Positions 42,160 to 51,870 are shown, counted from the stretch's first letter. The stretch is DNA of 64,000 bases from CAWEHU01 sp963808965 (GCA_963808965.1 CAWEHU010000017.1:1-64000), one strand, 5' to 3'. Translations and numbers: made by a program. The notes: generated by a model from the sequence alone, not told the origin.

Positions 42160-42172
42160 CAAGACTTGAACC
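42152..42172. repeat. 8-bp inverted repeat at the hslV -35 region
   Basis: GGTTCAAG and CTTGAACC flank a 5-nt loop at 42152-42172. The CTTGAA of the promoter candidate is one arm, so the palindrome could be an operator or the end hairpin of the upstream aquaporin transcript. Confidence 0.6.
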
Positions 42173-42279
42173 AGCTTGGGCATCTCTTCGGCTTTCGCAG
42201 GTCAGGCGCGCGTTTGCCGAATTGAGTGGCGACGACGGCCTGCCCGCGGAGTCGTGCGTGCGGGCAGGCCTATCAATCG

Positions 42280-43017
42280 TCACACGGCCTGCTGAGACCG
42301 GATCGTCGTCGTGGTGGTCGTGACGGTGATGTCGCGATGCAGCCAGCGGGAAACCCAGCCCGCCAGCAAAGCGCCGACCAACGGTGCCAGCCAGAACAGC
42401 CAGAGTTGGGCGATATGCGGGCCGCCCGCGAACAGGGCCGGCCCGGTGCTCCGCGCCGGGTTGACCGATGTGTTGGTCACTGGGATCGAGATCAGGTGGA
42501 TGAGGGTGAGGCACAGGCCGATAGGAATGCCGGCGAAGCCCACCGCCGCGCCCTTCGACGTGCAGCCGATGATGACGAACAGGAAGAAGAAGGTGAGCAG
42601 AACTTCCGTCAGCGCACACGCGCCCAGACTGTATTTGCCGGGGCTGAAATCGCCGTAGCCGTTCGAGGCGAAGCCATTCAGTTCGAAGCCGGGCTTGCCG
42701 GAGGCGACCACGTAGAGGACCGCCGCCGCCAGGATGGCGCCCACCACCTGCGCGATGATGTAGGGCACGACATCGGCGGTCTTGAACTGTTTGGCGGCCC
42801 AAAGCCCGACCGTCACCGCCGGATTGAAGTGGCCGCCCGAGATGTGGCCGACGGCATAGGCCATCGTGAGTACCGTAAGGCCAAACGCGAAGGCGACCCC
42901 GAGAAAGCCGATTCCAAGCGCCGGAAAGGCGGCAGCCAAGACCGCGCTGCCGCATCCGCCGAAGGTAAGCCAGAAGGTGCCGAAGAACTCCGCTCCGGCG
43001 CGACGTGACATGTCCAT
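42280..43017 (-). CDS. aqpZ: Aquaporin Z
   Basis: A 245-residue water channel with six helices and both NPA motifs (GGHFNPAVTV and TSVNPARSTG). The selectivity-filter His and Arg expected for a water-selective (AqpZ) rather than glycerol channel are consistent with the loop sequence. I start at the ATG at 43017 (MDMSRRAG); a second ATG at 43011 is also possible. It is upstream of hslV with 154 bp between, and divergent from the patatin gene. Confidence 0.9.
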   Translation of the reverse strand: MDMSRRAGAEFFGTFWLTFGGCGSAVLAAAFPALGIGFLGVAFAFGLTVLTMAYAVGHISGGHFNPAVTVGLWAAKQFKTADVVPYIIAQVVGAILAAAVLYVVASGKPGFELNGFASNGYGDFSPGKYSLGACALTEVLLTFFFLFVIIGCTSKGAAVGFAGIPIGLCLTLIHLISIPVTNTSVNPARSTGPALFAGGPHIAQLWLFWLAPLVGALLAGWVSRWLHRDITVTTTTTTIRSQQAV

Positions 43018-43161
43018 GAATCCCCCACACTTAGGTCCAGGCCGGTCAGTTTGCTGGTCGCTCGCGAAGCTTGGCAACTGCAAAGTAGTGCGGTTCCGAA
43101 ACGCGCAACCCCGCCTCGGCATTCCCGTTGTGGATCGGCCACAAACAGTTCGAGGCAAGGA

Positions 43162-44238
43162 ATGACGTCATCGCCTTCTTCTACGATCCGATCAGAGGTC
43201 GCCCTCGTGCTGTCGGGCGGCAGCGCTCTTGGCGCTTACGAGGGCGGTGCGTACGCAAGCATGCACGAAGCCGGCTTGCAGGTGGATTGCATCGCGGCCT
43301 CTTCGATCGGTGCCGTCAACGGCGCGATCATCGCCGGCAATCCGCCGGAGCGACGGGTGGAACGCTTGCGCGAGTTCTGGGATCGTGTCGCGTCGTCCCT
43401 GGATAGCGGCGTGATTTCGGGTCCGCTGCGCCGTCCGCTGCAGGTCGTAAGCGCGATGCAGTCCCGCCTGCTCGGGCGCCAGAACGTCTTCCGATTGAAC
43501 CTCACCGGCCTGCTGAGCATTCTGCCGGGAATGCCGGCGGAGCCGGCCCTCTACGACCTGAAGCCGCTGCGCGACACTCTTGAGGGCCTGATCGACTTCG
43601 ACCGGCTCAATGGCGGTGCGCCTCGATTGCTGGCGCTCGCGGTCGACGTGGAAACGGGCGAGGAGGTCGTGTTCGATACGGCGAAAGAGCGCCTGAGCCT
43701 CGACCACATCCTCGCGAGCGCCTCGTTGATCCCGGATTTCCCGCCGATGGGCATTGGCGAGCGATTTCTGGTCGATGGCGGACTGGCCTGCAACACGCCG
43801 GTCGATCTCGTGCCGCTTCCTTCGCCCGGCACCAACCTTCTCTGTGTGGTCGTCGATCTTTTTCCGCTGCGGTGCAGGCGGCCGAAGAGCTGGATGGAGG
43901 CCTCGGAGCGTCAGTCCGATCTCCTGTACGCCAATCAGACGCGCCGCACACTTCGGGCGATGTCGGAGGCAAGACGGCTGCGCGCGGAGGTCCGCACCGT
44001 GCTGGCCCGTCTGCCGCAGGAAGCGCGCGGTACGCCGGACATCGCCGCCATCGCCGAGACAACGGGCGCGGACGAGGGAGACATGACGGTGGTGCGGGTG
44101 GAGTACGCCGCTTCTGCGGAGGAGACCTCGATGAAGTCGTTCGATTTCTCACGGGCGGCGTTGAGACACCGCTGGGACGAAGGAGCGCGGGATATGGCAA
44201 TGGCGCTGCGAGGCTGGAAAGAGCCAGCCGCCGCATGA
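43162..44238 (+). CDS. Patatin-like phospholipase (RssA type)
   Basis: A 358-residue cytoplasmic patatin. GGSALGAYEGG is the oxyanion loop, the nucleophile is S48 in SSIGAVNG (the G is A in the usual GxSxG), and the DGG aspartate follows. An N-terminal extension to 43051 is not family-like, so the ATG at 43162 behind AAGGA is used. It overlaps the cysteine-hydrolase gene by four bases (ATGA). It is divergent from aqpZ, with 144 bp between. Confidence 0.85.
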   Translation: MTSSPSSTIRSEVALVLSGGSALGAYEGGAYASMHEAGLQVDCIAASSIGAVNGAIIAGNPPERRVERLREFWDRVASSLDSGVISGPLRRPLQVVSAMQSRLLGRQNVFRLNLTGLLSILPGMPAEPALYDLKPLRDTLEGLIDFDRLNGGAPRLLALAVDVETGEEVVFDTAKERLSLDHILASASLIPDFPPMGIGERFLVDGGLACNTPVDLVPLPSPGTNLLCVVVDLFPLRCRRPKSWMEASERQSDLLYANQTRRTLRAMSEARRLRAEVRTVLARLPQEARGTPDIAAIAETTGADEGDMTVVRVEYAASAEETSMKSFDFSRAALRHRWDEGARDMAMALRGWKEPAAA

Positions 44239-44853
44239 GCGAGGAACTTCCGCATGGCCCGCTCGGGCCGCGAACCGTGCATCTCTGCGTCGATATGCAG
44301 ACGCTGTTCGCCGAGCGCACCGACTGGCACCTCCCCTGGCTGGAGAAGGTGTTGCCGACCGTGCTCCGCATCGCCCGTGCTCGCCCCGAACAGACGGTGT
44401 TCACGCGGTTCGTCCCGCCCGACCGGCCGGAGGACGCACAGGGCACATGGAGAACGGGACTACGAACGCTGGAGTTACATGACGCGAGAGCGTCTGGAAC
44501 CGAAGATGATCGAGTTGGTTCCCGAACTCGCGGCCCTGGTCCCGCCGGCGACGGTCGTCGACAAGCATCACTACTCGCCCTTTACGCGATCGGACCTGCT
44601 GACGCTGTTGCGACAACGCGAGGTGGACAGCCTCGTGATAACCGGGGCGGAGACCGATGTCTGCGTCCTCGCGGCGGTGCTGGGCGCGGTGGATCACGGC
44701 TTCCGCGTCGTGCTCGCGAAAGACGCGCTTTGCAGTGCTTTCGACCGCACGCATGACGCGCTGCTGACGCTGTACCGGCAACGCTTCAGTCAGCAGATCG
44801 AGGTAGCGGAGACGGACGCCATTCTCACGAGTTGGCGTAGCTCCTGGCTATGA
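44235..44853 (+). CDS. Isochorismatase-like cysteine hydrolase (frameshift)
   Basis: About 205 residues when joined. N-terminus TVHLCVDMQTLFAERTDWH, then ERWSYMTRERLEPKMIEL, VVDKHHYSPF, and SLVITGAETDVCVLAAVLGAVDHGFRVVLAKDA with the catalytic cysteine in TDVCV: the isochorismatase/nicotinamidase fold. The reading frame changes near 44455. Its start overlaps the patatin stop by four bases, and its stop overlaps the convergent UDP-glucuronate decarboxylase stop by six. Substrate unknown (amide or vinyl ether). Confidence 0.8.
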
Positions 44854-45813
44854 AGCCGAATCCTGTTCGGACAGCATCTCGTGAAAGTAAGCGATCGTGC
44901 GGCGTAGCCCCTGATCGAGTGGAACGCGCGGCTCCCAGCGGAGCGTCTGCTTGGCCTGTGTGATGTCCGGGCAACGCTGGAGCGGATCGTCTTCGGGCAG
45001 TTCGCGATAGACGATCCGCGAGCGCGAGTTGGTCAAAGCGATAATCTGCTCGGCGAGCGTGCGAACCGGAATCTCCTGCGGATTCCCGACATTGATCGGC
45101 CCGGTGACAGCATCTCCGCTTGCCATGAGGCGTAGCAGCGCCGCGATCAGGTCATCCACATAGCAGAAGGCGCGGGTCTGGCTGCCGTCCCCGTAGATGG
45201 TGATGTCCTCGCCCTGGAGCGCCTGCACGATGAAATTGGACACGACGCGGCCATCGTTGGGATGCATGCGCGGCCCGTAAGTGTTGAATATGCGCGCTAC
45301 TTTGATCCGCACGTTGTGCTGGCGCCGATAATCGAAAAACAGCGTCTCGGCGCAGCGTTTGCCTTCGTCGTAGCAAGCACGCGGACCGCGCGGGTTGACG
45401 TTGCCGCGATAGTCCTCGGTCTGAGGATGTACGGTGGGATCGCCGTATACCTCGCTCGTCGAGGCTTGCAGGACTTTCGCACGAACCCTTTTGGCCAGAC
45501 CGAGCATGTTGATCGCGCCGATCACGCTCGTTTTGGTGGTCTGCACCGGATCGAACTGATAGTGGATCGGCGAGGCCGGGCATGCGAGATTGTAAATCTC
45601 GTCCACCTCGACATAGAGCGGAAACGTCACGTCGTGACGCATCGCCTCGAAGTGCGGGTCGCCGTGCAGATGCGCGATATTGTCTTTTCGCCCCGTAAAA
45701 TAGTTATCGACGCACAGCACATCGTCGCCCTGCGCGAGCAAGGCCTCGCAGAGATGCGATCCAAGGAAGCCGGCGCCGCCCGTGACGAGGACTCGCTTGC
45801 GGGTGAGTGTCAT
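44848..45813 (-). CDS. UDP-glucuronate decarboxylase (UXS type, NAD-dependent epimerase family)
   Basis: A 321-residue extended SDR. The NAD motif GGAGFLGSHLCEALL, the YxxxK pair in ACYDEGKR and the UXS-type stretches VDEIYNLACPASPIHYQ, DPTVHPQTEDYRGNVNPRGP and DGSQTRAFCYVDDL are present. It converts UDP-glucuronic acid to UDP-xylose for envelope polysaccharide. Start at 45813 (MTLTRKRVLVTGG); an upstream frame to 45888 is not family-like. It stands alone and converges on the isochorismatase gene. Confidence 0.9.
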   Translation of the reverse strand: MTLTRKRVLVTGGAGFLGSHLCEALLAQGDDVLCVDNYFTGRKDNIAHLHGDPHFEAMRHDVTFPLYVEVDEIYNLACPASPIHYQFDPVQTTKTSVIGAINMLGLAKRVRAKVLQASTSEVYGDPTVHPQTEDYRGNVNPRGPRACYDEGKRCAETLFFDYRRQHNVRIKVARIFNTYGPRMHPNDGRVVSNFIVQALQGEDITIYGDGSQTRAFCYVDDLIAALLRLMASGDAVTGPINVGNPQEIPVRTLAEQIIALTNSRSRIVYRELPEDDPLQRCPDITQAKQTLRWEPRVPLDQGLRRTIAYFHEMLSEQDSAS

Positions 45814-46171
45814 GCGTGAACCTTGGTGCAGCGTTCGCCAGCGAAACGTATGCGGCGATCCGGTTTGGCAGGCAAGCATCTCAGGCAAATCTCGTGGCGG
45901 AGGGCTCCGCTTCGGCGCGTCAAGGCGCGTACTCCTCCACCTGGAGCGGTGCTCGGGCGGAGAAGGAGCCGGATCGTGGTGCCGCCACGGCGAGCCCCAA
46001 CGGTACCCTTGGTCGTGAAGAACGGCTGTAGCGCTAGAGGTTCAAAGGCCTGGACCCGACTTGAGGATCAGCCGGCGTGGCGGGCCGTTCAACTGCTCGC
46101 GCGTCACGCTGGAATTTGCGCAACGTCGCCGGGCGCGCTCCGTTGTCCTGCGATCGTAGGAGGACCCCCGG
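45814..46171. other. Intergenic region without a gene
   Basis: 358 bp between divergent genes (UXS and SDR). Several short frames run through it but none has a start, codon pattern or homology that I can support. It must hold the promoters of both neighbours; no clear -10/-35 element is seen. Confidence 0.5.
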
Positions 46172-47020
46172 ATGAGCGACATTCCCCCCCAGAAGCAAGA
46201 CCGCCAGCCTGGCGTAGAAGCGGAGATGGAACCGAGACCTCGCGCCGGCATGGAGAATTATCGCGGCTCAGGCAAGCTGGCCGGCAAGGTCGCGCTCATT
46301 TCCGGGGGTGATTCCGGGATCGGGCGGGCCGTGGCGGTCGGATTCGCCAAGGAAGGGGCGGACGTGGCGATTCTGTATCTCGACGAGAAGCAGGACGCCG
46401 AGGAGACCCTCCGCATGATCGAGGCGACGGGCCGAACCGGGCTCGCGATCGCCGGGGACATCGGCAATTCCGGGTTCTGCAAGCAGGCTGTCGAGCAGGT
46501 CGTGAGCAAGTTCGGCCGCATCGATATCCTCGTGAACAACGCCGCCGAGCAACACATGGCCGAGAAGCTCGAAGACCTCACGGATGAGCAGCTCGAACGG
46601 ACCTTCCGCACCAACATCTTCAGTCAGTTCTATCTGACGCGGGCGGCGCTGCCGCACATCCCGGAAGGCGGGGCGATCATCAACACCACCTCGGTCACGG
46701 CCTATCAGGGCAACCCGACCCTGCTGGATTACGCGAGCACGAAGGGCGCCATCGTGGCCTTCACCCGCTCACTGGCGAAGGCGCTGATGGAGCGGAGCAT
46801 CCGGGTGAATGCCGTGGCGCCGGGGCCGATCTGGACCCCGCTCATTCCCGCCAGCTACCCGGCGGAGAAGAGCGCCAAGCACGGTAAGGCGGCGCCGATG
46901 GAGCGGCCGGGCCAACCGGACGAGGTCGCGCCCTCCTATATCTTCCTCGCCTCCTCGGATGCTTCCTATATGAGCGGCCAAGTGCTGCACCCGAACGGCG
47001 GCACCGTGGTCAACGGATAG
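46172..47020 (+). CDS. SDR family oxidoreductase, stress-type (YghA-like)
   Basis: A 282-residue short-chain dehydrogenase of the YghA / general-stress-protein-39 type. It has the long hydrophilic head (MSDIPPQKQDRQPGVEAEME), the cofactor motif SGGDSGIGRAVA, NNAAEQ and the catalytic YASTK pair with TSVTAY. The strongly AG-rich GTAGGAGGACC precedes the ATG. It reduces carbonyl compounds using NAD(P)H. Its stop is 10 bp before a short proline-rich gene, which is probably coupled. Confidence 0.9.
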   Translation: MSDIPPQKQDRQPGVEAEMEPRPRAGMENYRGSGKLAGKVALISGGDSGIGRAVAVGFAKEGADVAILYLDEKQDAEETLRMIEATGRTGLAIAGDIGNSGFCKQAVEQVVSKFGRIDILVNNAAEQHMAEKLEDLTDEQLERTFRTNIFSQFYLTRAALPHIPEGGAIINTTSVTAYQGNPTLLDYASTKGAIVAFTRSLAKALMERSIRVNAVAPGPIWTPLIPASYPAEKSAKHGKAAPMERPGQPDEVAPSYIFLASSDASYMSGQVLHPNGGTVVNG

Positions 47021-47030
47021 GAGACGCCGC

Positions 47031-47171
47031 ATGTCCGATCGCCCGGAACTTCCTCCCGAGCCCCAGCTTCCGCCTGACCCGCCGGTTCCGCCGAGCGAGG
47101 TCCCGGGAAGCCCGCCCGAGGTGCCGACCTCGCCCGACCCGGTCCGGACGCCACAGCCGCCGCAAGCCTGA
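47031..47171 (+). CDS. 46-residue proline-rich peptide
   Basis: A tiny gene directly downstream of the SDR gene, with GGAG eight bases before its ATG. About 40 percent of residues are Pro (PPEPQLPPDPPVPPSE); no membrane helix, no Cys. It is disordered by composition. Whether it is translated is inferred from the ribosome site and coupling; no family is recognised. Confidence 0.5.
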   Translation: MSDRPELPPEPQLPPDPPVPPSEVPGSPPEVPTSPDPVRTPQPPQA

Positions 47172-47300
47172 CGCGGCGAGGCTGGGTAGATGCAGGCAGG
47201 CCGGCGGGGTGCGGCGCGATAGTCACAGTCGGCGGCCCACATCTTACCCCATATCGTTTCTGTATCGATTTTTGATCCAAGAACGGAATATAAGCACCGG

Positions 47301-47369
47301 CCCTCGCCATCACCGATGGCGAGGGCAGCGCATCGAAACCATGCGGACCCGGCATTAGCGGCCGGGTCC
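47301..47369. terminator. Two consecutive strong hairpins
   Basis: CCCTCGCCATC/GATGGCGAGGG (47301-47325, 11-bp stem, 3-nt loop) and GGACCCGGC/GCCGGGTCC (47345-47369, 9-bp stem, 7-nt loop) lie in the 370-bp gap 47172-47541. They could end the SDR transcript or be a structured leader; neither has a T tract. The rest of this gap shows nothing else. Confidence 0.5.
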
Positions 47370-47541
47370 GACCTCGCCTTAGATCGGCCGTAAGACACGC
47401 CGAGGCCCTGCATCCGTGAAGGGTCCTGCGCCGAACAACCGGCGTGATGTGTGACCGCGTTCACAGCGGGCGCCGAGGAAGCTTGGCTACGGTTTCGTCA
47501 CGCGCTTCGCCTTGAAGGACCTTTGTTTGGAGGTGGTACTC

Positions 47542-48189
47542 ATGTCGGCTCCCATCGCCCGCCGCGGCCTGCTTGGTTTCGCCCTCGCCGCCGCCGTCGC
47601 GGTTCCATTGCTCCCGCGCACGGCCGGCGCTCAGTCAGCCGACGCCGACATCATCGCGCCGGTGCAGCGGCTGAACGACGGATTGCTGGCGATCATGAAG
47701 TCCGGTCAGCGCACGCCCTTCCAGCAGCGCTATCAAACGCTCGCCCCTATCGTGGAGCAGACCTTCGACCTCTCGTCCGTCCTGCAGCTCTCGGTCGGCC
47801 CGCGCTGGTCCACCCTTTCCGCCGATGACCAGACGAAGCTGATGCAGGCGTTCCGCCGCTACACGATCGCGAACTATGTGGCGAACTTCGATTCCTTCTC
47901 CGGCCAGATGCTTCAGATTTCTCCCTCCGTCCGGAGCCTGCCGAACGGAGACCGGGTCGTGCAGACCACGATCGCCTCGCCGGCCGACGCCAGCCACACG
48001 CTCAGCTACGTCATGCGGCAGACGGCTTCAGGGTGGAGGGCGGTCGACGTTCTGGCGGACGGCGCGATCAGCCGCGTCGCGGTCCAGCGTTCTGACTTCC
48101 GGAGCGTGTTGGCGAGCGGCGGCGGCTCCGCGCTCGTCGCCACCCTGGAACGCAAGATCGCTGACCTGTCCGGCGGTAGGCTGGCGTAA
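47542..48189 (+). CDS. MlaC / Ttg2D family phospholipid-binding protein
   Basis: A 215-residue periplasmic protein with a Tat-like signal (RRGLLGFALAAAVAVPLL, cleaved near GAQSA) and the MlaC fold core (PFQQRYQTLAPIVEQTFDLSSVLQ, TIANYVANFDSFSGQ, VQTTIASP, SGWRAVDVLADGAIS). MlaC carries phospholipids between membranes; HpnM-type relatives move hopanoids. I start at the ATG at 47542 behind GGAGGTGG. No mla transporter genes adjoin. Confidence 0.82.
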   Translation: MSAPIARRGLLGFALAAAVAVPLLPRTAGAQSADADIIAPVQRLNDGLLAIMKSGQRTPFQQRYQTLAPIVEQTFDLSSVLQLSVGPRWSTLSADDQTKLMQAFRRYTIANYVANFDSFSGQMLQISPSVRSLPNGDRVVQTTIASPADASHTLSYVMRQTASGWRAVDVLADGAISRVAVQRSDFRSVLASGGGSALVATLERKIADLSGGRLA

Positions 48190-48220
48190 GTTTCGCGCCG
48201 CGGCATCAACCCTCCGGCGC

Positions 48221-49681
48221 TCATGCCCGGCGGAGGGTGGAGGCGCCGTGTGTCAGCCCGCTGACGATGATCAGGGTGACCACGTTCAGCACAAGGGCGA
48301 CGATGCCGACGTTGAGATCCCGTATCGCTGCCGGCAGCGCCGGGAACAGCCGCCCGATCGTCGTCTGCGTGAGCGTAATCGCGGCGACGGTCGCGATCCC
48401 GACGGAGATCCCGGCGAAGGCGCCGGCGCGGGTCACGGGATTTCGGGGAGAGAGGCTCATGATCAGCGAGGGAAAGAGCTGGGTCACGAAGCTGTATCCC
48501 ATGAGCAGAAGGGCCACGATCGTCTCGCCGCCCTGGAGCGTGAAGTAGACAGCTACCAGCGCCACGACTGGCACGAGCCATCGCGCCACCTGGGAAATCT
48601 GGTTGTCATCCGCCGAAGGGCGGGCGACCCGGTACAGGTTGTTGGCAAGCAGCGTCGCCGCCGACATCAGGATCATCGAGCCCGGGACGATCGCGGTGAG
48701 CACGCCCGCGGAGCCGATGATGCCGATCACCCACGGGTCGAATGTCTGGAGCGACAGGCGAAACAACGAAAGATCTATGTCGCCGCCCTTGAGGCCGGGA
48801 ACCTGGAGAACCGCCGCGAAACCGACGAAGAAGACGAACAGCAGGATGAGTTGATAGAGCGGCAGGACGATCGCGTTCTTGCGAAACGTCTGCTCGTTCC
48901 GCGCCGTGTACAGCGAGCCGAACGTGTGCGGCCACATGTAGAAGCCGAGCGCCGTCAACAGCACGGTCGAGACGAACCACGCCGGGCTCTCGCCGGTGGC
49001 GGGAAGCTTGAGGAACCCAGGCCGCGCCGCCTCGATCGCCTCGAACATCGCGCGAAGGCCGCCATAATAGTGGATCGGCAGGTAAATGCCGAGAAAGAGC
49101 ACCACGGCGAGGATCGTCATATCCTTGACCGCTGCCGTCCAGGCGGAGCCGTGCACACCGGAAACCATGACATACACGGTGACGACTGCGACGCCGATCC
49201 AGACGGCGATCGCGGGGGAGATCGCGCCGTAGGATGCGGTCGACATGATGATGCCGAGCCCCTTCAACTGGAGCACCATGTAGGGGATTAGCGCGACGAT
49301 GCCGACCAGCGCGACCAACACGCCGAGCGCCCGACTCTGGTATTTGGCGGCGAAGAAGTCCGGCTGCGAGATCAGGCCCCGCACCTTCGCGTAGCGCCAG
49401 ATCGGCGGCAGCATCCAGTAGGACAGGATGAAGGCGAGGCAACCGTAGCCCAGGATGTAGTACGCGGGTCCGCCTCTGCCGTAGGCGAAGCCGCTGCCGC
49501 CGAGGAAGGTGAAGGTCGTGTAGATTTCCCCGGCCATCAGCAGGAAGACGAGCAGCGCGCCAAAACCGCGCCCCCCCACCGTCCATTGCTCCAGGCTCAT
49601 TTCCCGGCCGCCCCGCGCACGGATACCGAGCGCGAGGGCGAACAGGATCGTCGCGAAGATGATGATCAGCGCGGCGTTCAT
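48221..49681 (-). CDS. Sodium:solute symporter family protein
   Basis: A 486-residue SSS-family carrier with 12 to 13 helices. Conserved loops are GGRGFGALLVFLLMAGEIYTTFTFLGG, GYGCLAFILSYWMLPP, YMVLQLKGLGIIM and GSAGVLTAIVPGSMILMSAATLLANN. Similar two-gene units with DUF3311 (the next gene) are usually monocarboxylate or organic-acid carriers. Its ATG at 49681 overlaps the DUF3311 stop by four bases. Confidence 0.9.
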   Translation of the reverse strand: MNAALIIIFATILFALALGIRARGGREMSLEQWTVGGRGFGALLVFLLMAGEIYTTFTFLGGSGFAYGRGGPAYYILGYGCLAFILSYWMLPPIWRYAKVRGLISQPDFFAAKYQSRALGVLVALVGIVALIPYMVLQLKGLGIIMSTASYGAISPAIAVWIGVAVVTVYVMVSGVHGSAWTAAVKDMTILAVVLFLGIYLPIHYYGGLRAMFEAIEAARPGFLKLPATGESPAWFVSTVLLTALGFYMWPHTFGSLYTARNEQTFRKNAIVLPLYQLILLFVFFVGFAAVLQVPGLKGGDIDLSLFRLSLQTFDPWVIGIIGSAGVLTAIVPGSMILMSAATLLANNLYRVARPSADDNQISQVARWLVPVVALVAVYFTLQGGETIVALLLMGYSFVTQLFPSLIMSLSPRNPVTRAGAFAGISVGIATVAAITLTQTTIGRLFPALPAAIRDLNVGIVALVLNVVTLIIVSGLTHGASTLRRA

Positions 49682-49911
49682 GACGGGGAATCCTGATCCT
49701 GGTTCTGGGGATCACAGCGGTAGATCACAAACATGATCACCGAGGTCAGCACGATCCACAGCACCAGCCAAAACAGGAGAAAGGGCATCCCGAGAATGAA
49801 GGGCGTCACCCGGTTGAAGACGACGGCGCCCCCGAGAATTCCGAGAAAAGGCAGCACGGCCAGAAAACGGACGTAGGACAAGGCCCTCTCCCCCCGATCT
49901 TGCTGCGCCAC
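49678..49911 (-). CDS. DUF3311 small membrane protein
   Basis: A 77-residue protein with two membrane helices (FLAVLPFLGILGGAVVFN, FLLFWLVLWIVLTSVIMFVIY) and the NRV.PFI.GMPFLLFW pattern of DUF3311, which nearly always precedes an SSS symporter gene. It is thought to assist the carrier. Co-translated with it by overlap. Confidence 0.85.
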   Translation of the reverse strand: MAQQDRGERALSYVRFLAVLPFLGILGGAVVFNRVTPFILGMPFLLFWLVLWIVLTSVIMFVIYRCDPQNQDQDSPS

Positions 49912-50021
49912 GGCGGGCGGCGGACGGCGCTCGCGGGGCCAGCCAGGTTGACCGCGCGGACCGTTCGCTTCTGCGTGCCCGAGTCTGCTACCAGGATCGG
50001 ATACCCTGCTATGGATCGTTC

Positions 50022-51804
50022 ATGCTCGCAACTCTTGCAGCCCTCTTGGGCGCCGCAACCATCGCAGTTCCGATCACCCGTCGTTTCGGCTTCGGCAGCG
50101 TGCTCGGCTATCTGCTCGCTGGCATCGCCATCGGTCCCGTCGGCTTTCGCTTCATAACCGATGTCGGACAGATCGCCGGGATTTCCGGCCTCGGCGTCAT
50201 CATGCTCCTGTTCCTGATCGGGCTGGAGCTACGGCCCCAGCGCCTCTGGGTGATGCGCAAGGCGGTGTTCGGCCTCGGGCCGGCCCAGGTGGTCGTCACC
50301 GGCGGTGTGCTTGCGGTATTGGCGCATGGGGCGGGGCTGGATTGGCCGTCCGCCTCCGTGCTGGGGGCCGGTCTCGCGCTCTCCTCGACGGCGATCGTCC
50401 TGCCCTTGCTGGCCGAGCGGGATCTCTTGGGGACGCGGGCGGGGCGCGACGCCTTCGCGGTGCTGCTGTTCCAGGACCTTGCCTTCATCCCGATGGTGGC
50501 GATCCTTCCCGCGCTGGCCAGCGGCGACGTGCCCGATCGGGTTCCCTGGGTCGATGTGGCCAAGGGCGCCGCCGCCATTGCGATCATACTCGGAGGCGGC
50601 CGTTTCCTGATGCGGCCGCTGCTGCGGGTGGTTGGCGAGTCTGCGGACGCCCGAGGTGTTCACCGCGGCGGCGCTGCTGATCGTGGTCGGCACCGCCGCC
50701 CTGTGCGAGGCGGCCGGATTGTCGATGTCCCTCGGCGCGTTTCTCGCCGGGGTGCTGCTGTCGGATTCCGAATATCGCCACGAGTTGCAGGCGGACATCG
50801 AGCCGTTCGAGGGCTTGCTGCTGGGCTTCTTCTTCATCTCGGTCGGCATGTCGGTGGACGTCCATCTCGGGGCGGCGCATCCGGCGGCGCTGATTGTCGG
50901 CGTTCTGGTACTCGTTCTGGCGAAAGCAGCGATCGCATTCGGGCTCGGCCGGCTCGCCGGCAAGTCCAATCGGCACGCGCTCCGCTTGGCGGCTGCCTTG
51001 CCGCAAGGGAGCGAGTTCAGCTTCGTGCTGTTCGGCGCGGCCGTGGGCGCGAAGGCGATGTCGCCGACGCTGGCGGATTTCGCCACCCTCCTCGTCGCCG
51101 CCTCCATGATCGCGACCCCCGTGCTGTTCGCGGCCTCGGAGGCGCTGCTGATCCCGCGCCTGCAGCGCCGGCGCGAGCCCGAGTACGATGCGATCGACGG
51201 CGCGACGGCGCCGGTCATCATCTGCGGCTTTGGCCGGGTCGGGCAGATTGTCGGCCGGGTGCTGCGGATGCGTCATATCGACTTCACCGCGCTCGAAAAG
51301 GATTCCGGTCAGGTCGAGGTCGTACGCCGGTTCGGCACGCGCGTCTATTACGGCGATCCTACCCGCGTAGACGTGCTCCGGGCCGCGGGGGCGGAGTCGG
51401 CCAGGCTGATGATCGTCGCCCTGGACAACATGGAGGAAACGACCCGCGTCGTGGAAATGGCGCGGCGAAACTTTCCCGATCTGCATATTCTCGCCCGCGC
51501 CCGAAACCGCTTCCACGCCCACTTGCTGATGGACCGCGGCGTCGACGGGCTCGTCCGGGAAACGTTCTACTCAAGCCTGCGGCTGGGCGAGATGGCGCTG
51601 ACCGCGCTCGGCATCGCGCCGGCGGAGGCTGCCCGGGCCGTGGAGCTGTTCCGCGAGCACGACGAACGGAACCTATCGGAGACGCAGGCGATCTACCGCG
51701 ACGACCAAAAGGTCCTCCAGAGCGTGCAGGAAGCCGCGCGTGAGCTGGAAGGGCTGTTCGAGGCGGACCGGACGGACGACGAGGCGCCCGCCCCGGCCGA
51801 GTAG
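50022..51804 (+). CDS. CPA2 family cation:proton antiporter with RCK domain (KefB/YbaL type, frameshift)
   Basis: About 593 residues joined. The exchanger domain has GSVLGYLLAGIAIGP, GVIMLLFLIGLEL, ALSSTAIVLPLLAE and FQDLAFIPMVA, then after a shift near 50640 ALCEAAGLSMSLGAFLAGVLL. The RCK/TrkA-N domain follows with IICGFGRVGQIVGRVL, DPTRVDVLRAAGA and a C-terminal helical tail rich in Asp/Glu. Such proteins are glutathione-gated potassium efflux systems in other bacteria. The frameshift sits in the exchanger domain; joined, the protein is normal. Confidence 0.85.
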
Positions 51805-51870
51805 AGGTCGCACTCTCGAACGGAACGGCGGTTCGCGGGTTTCAGCCCCGCATTCTGTGGGAGGAAAGCC

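Noticed and set aside
45814..46171. Short plus-strand frames (e.g. from 45782, 45807 and 45823) between UXS and SDR
   Set aside because: Three overlapping frames of similar length with no ribosome site or family; typical of non-coding GC-rich DNA.
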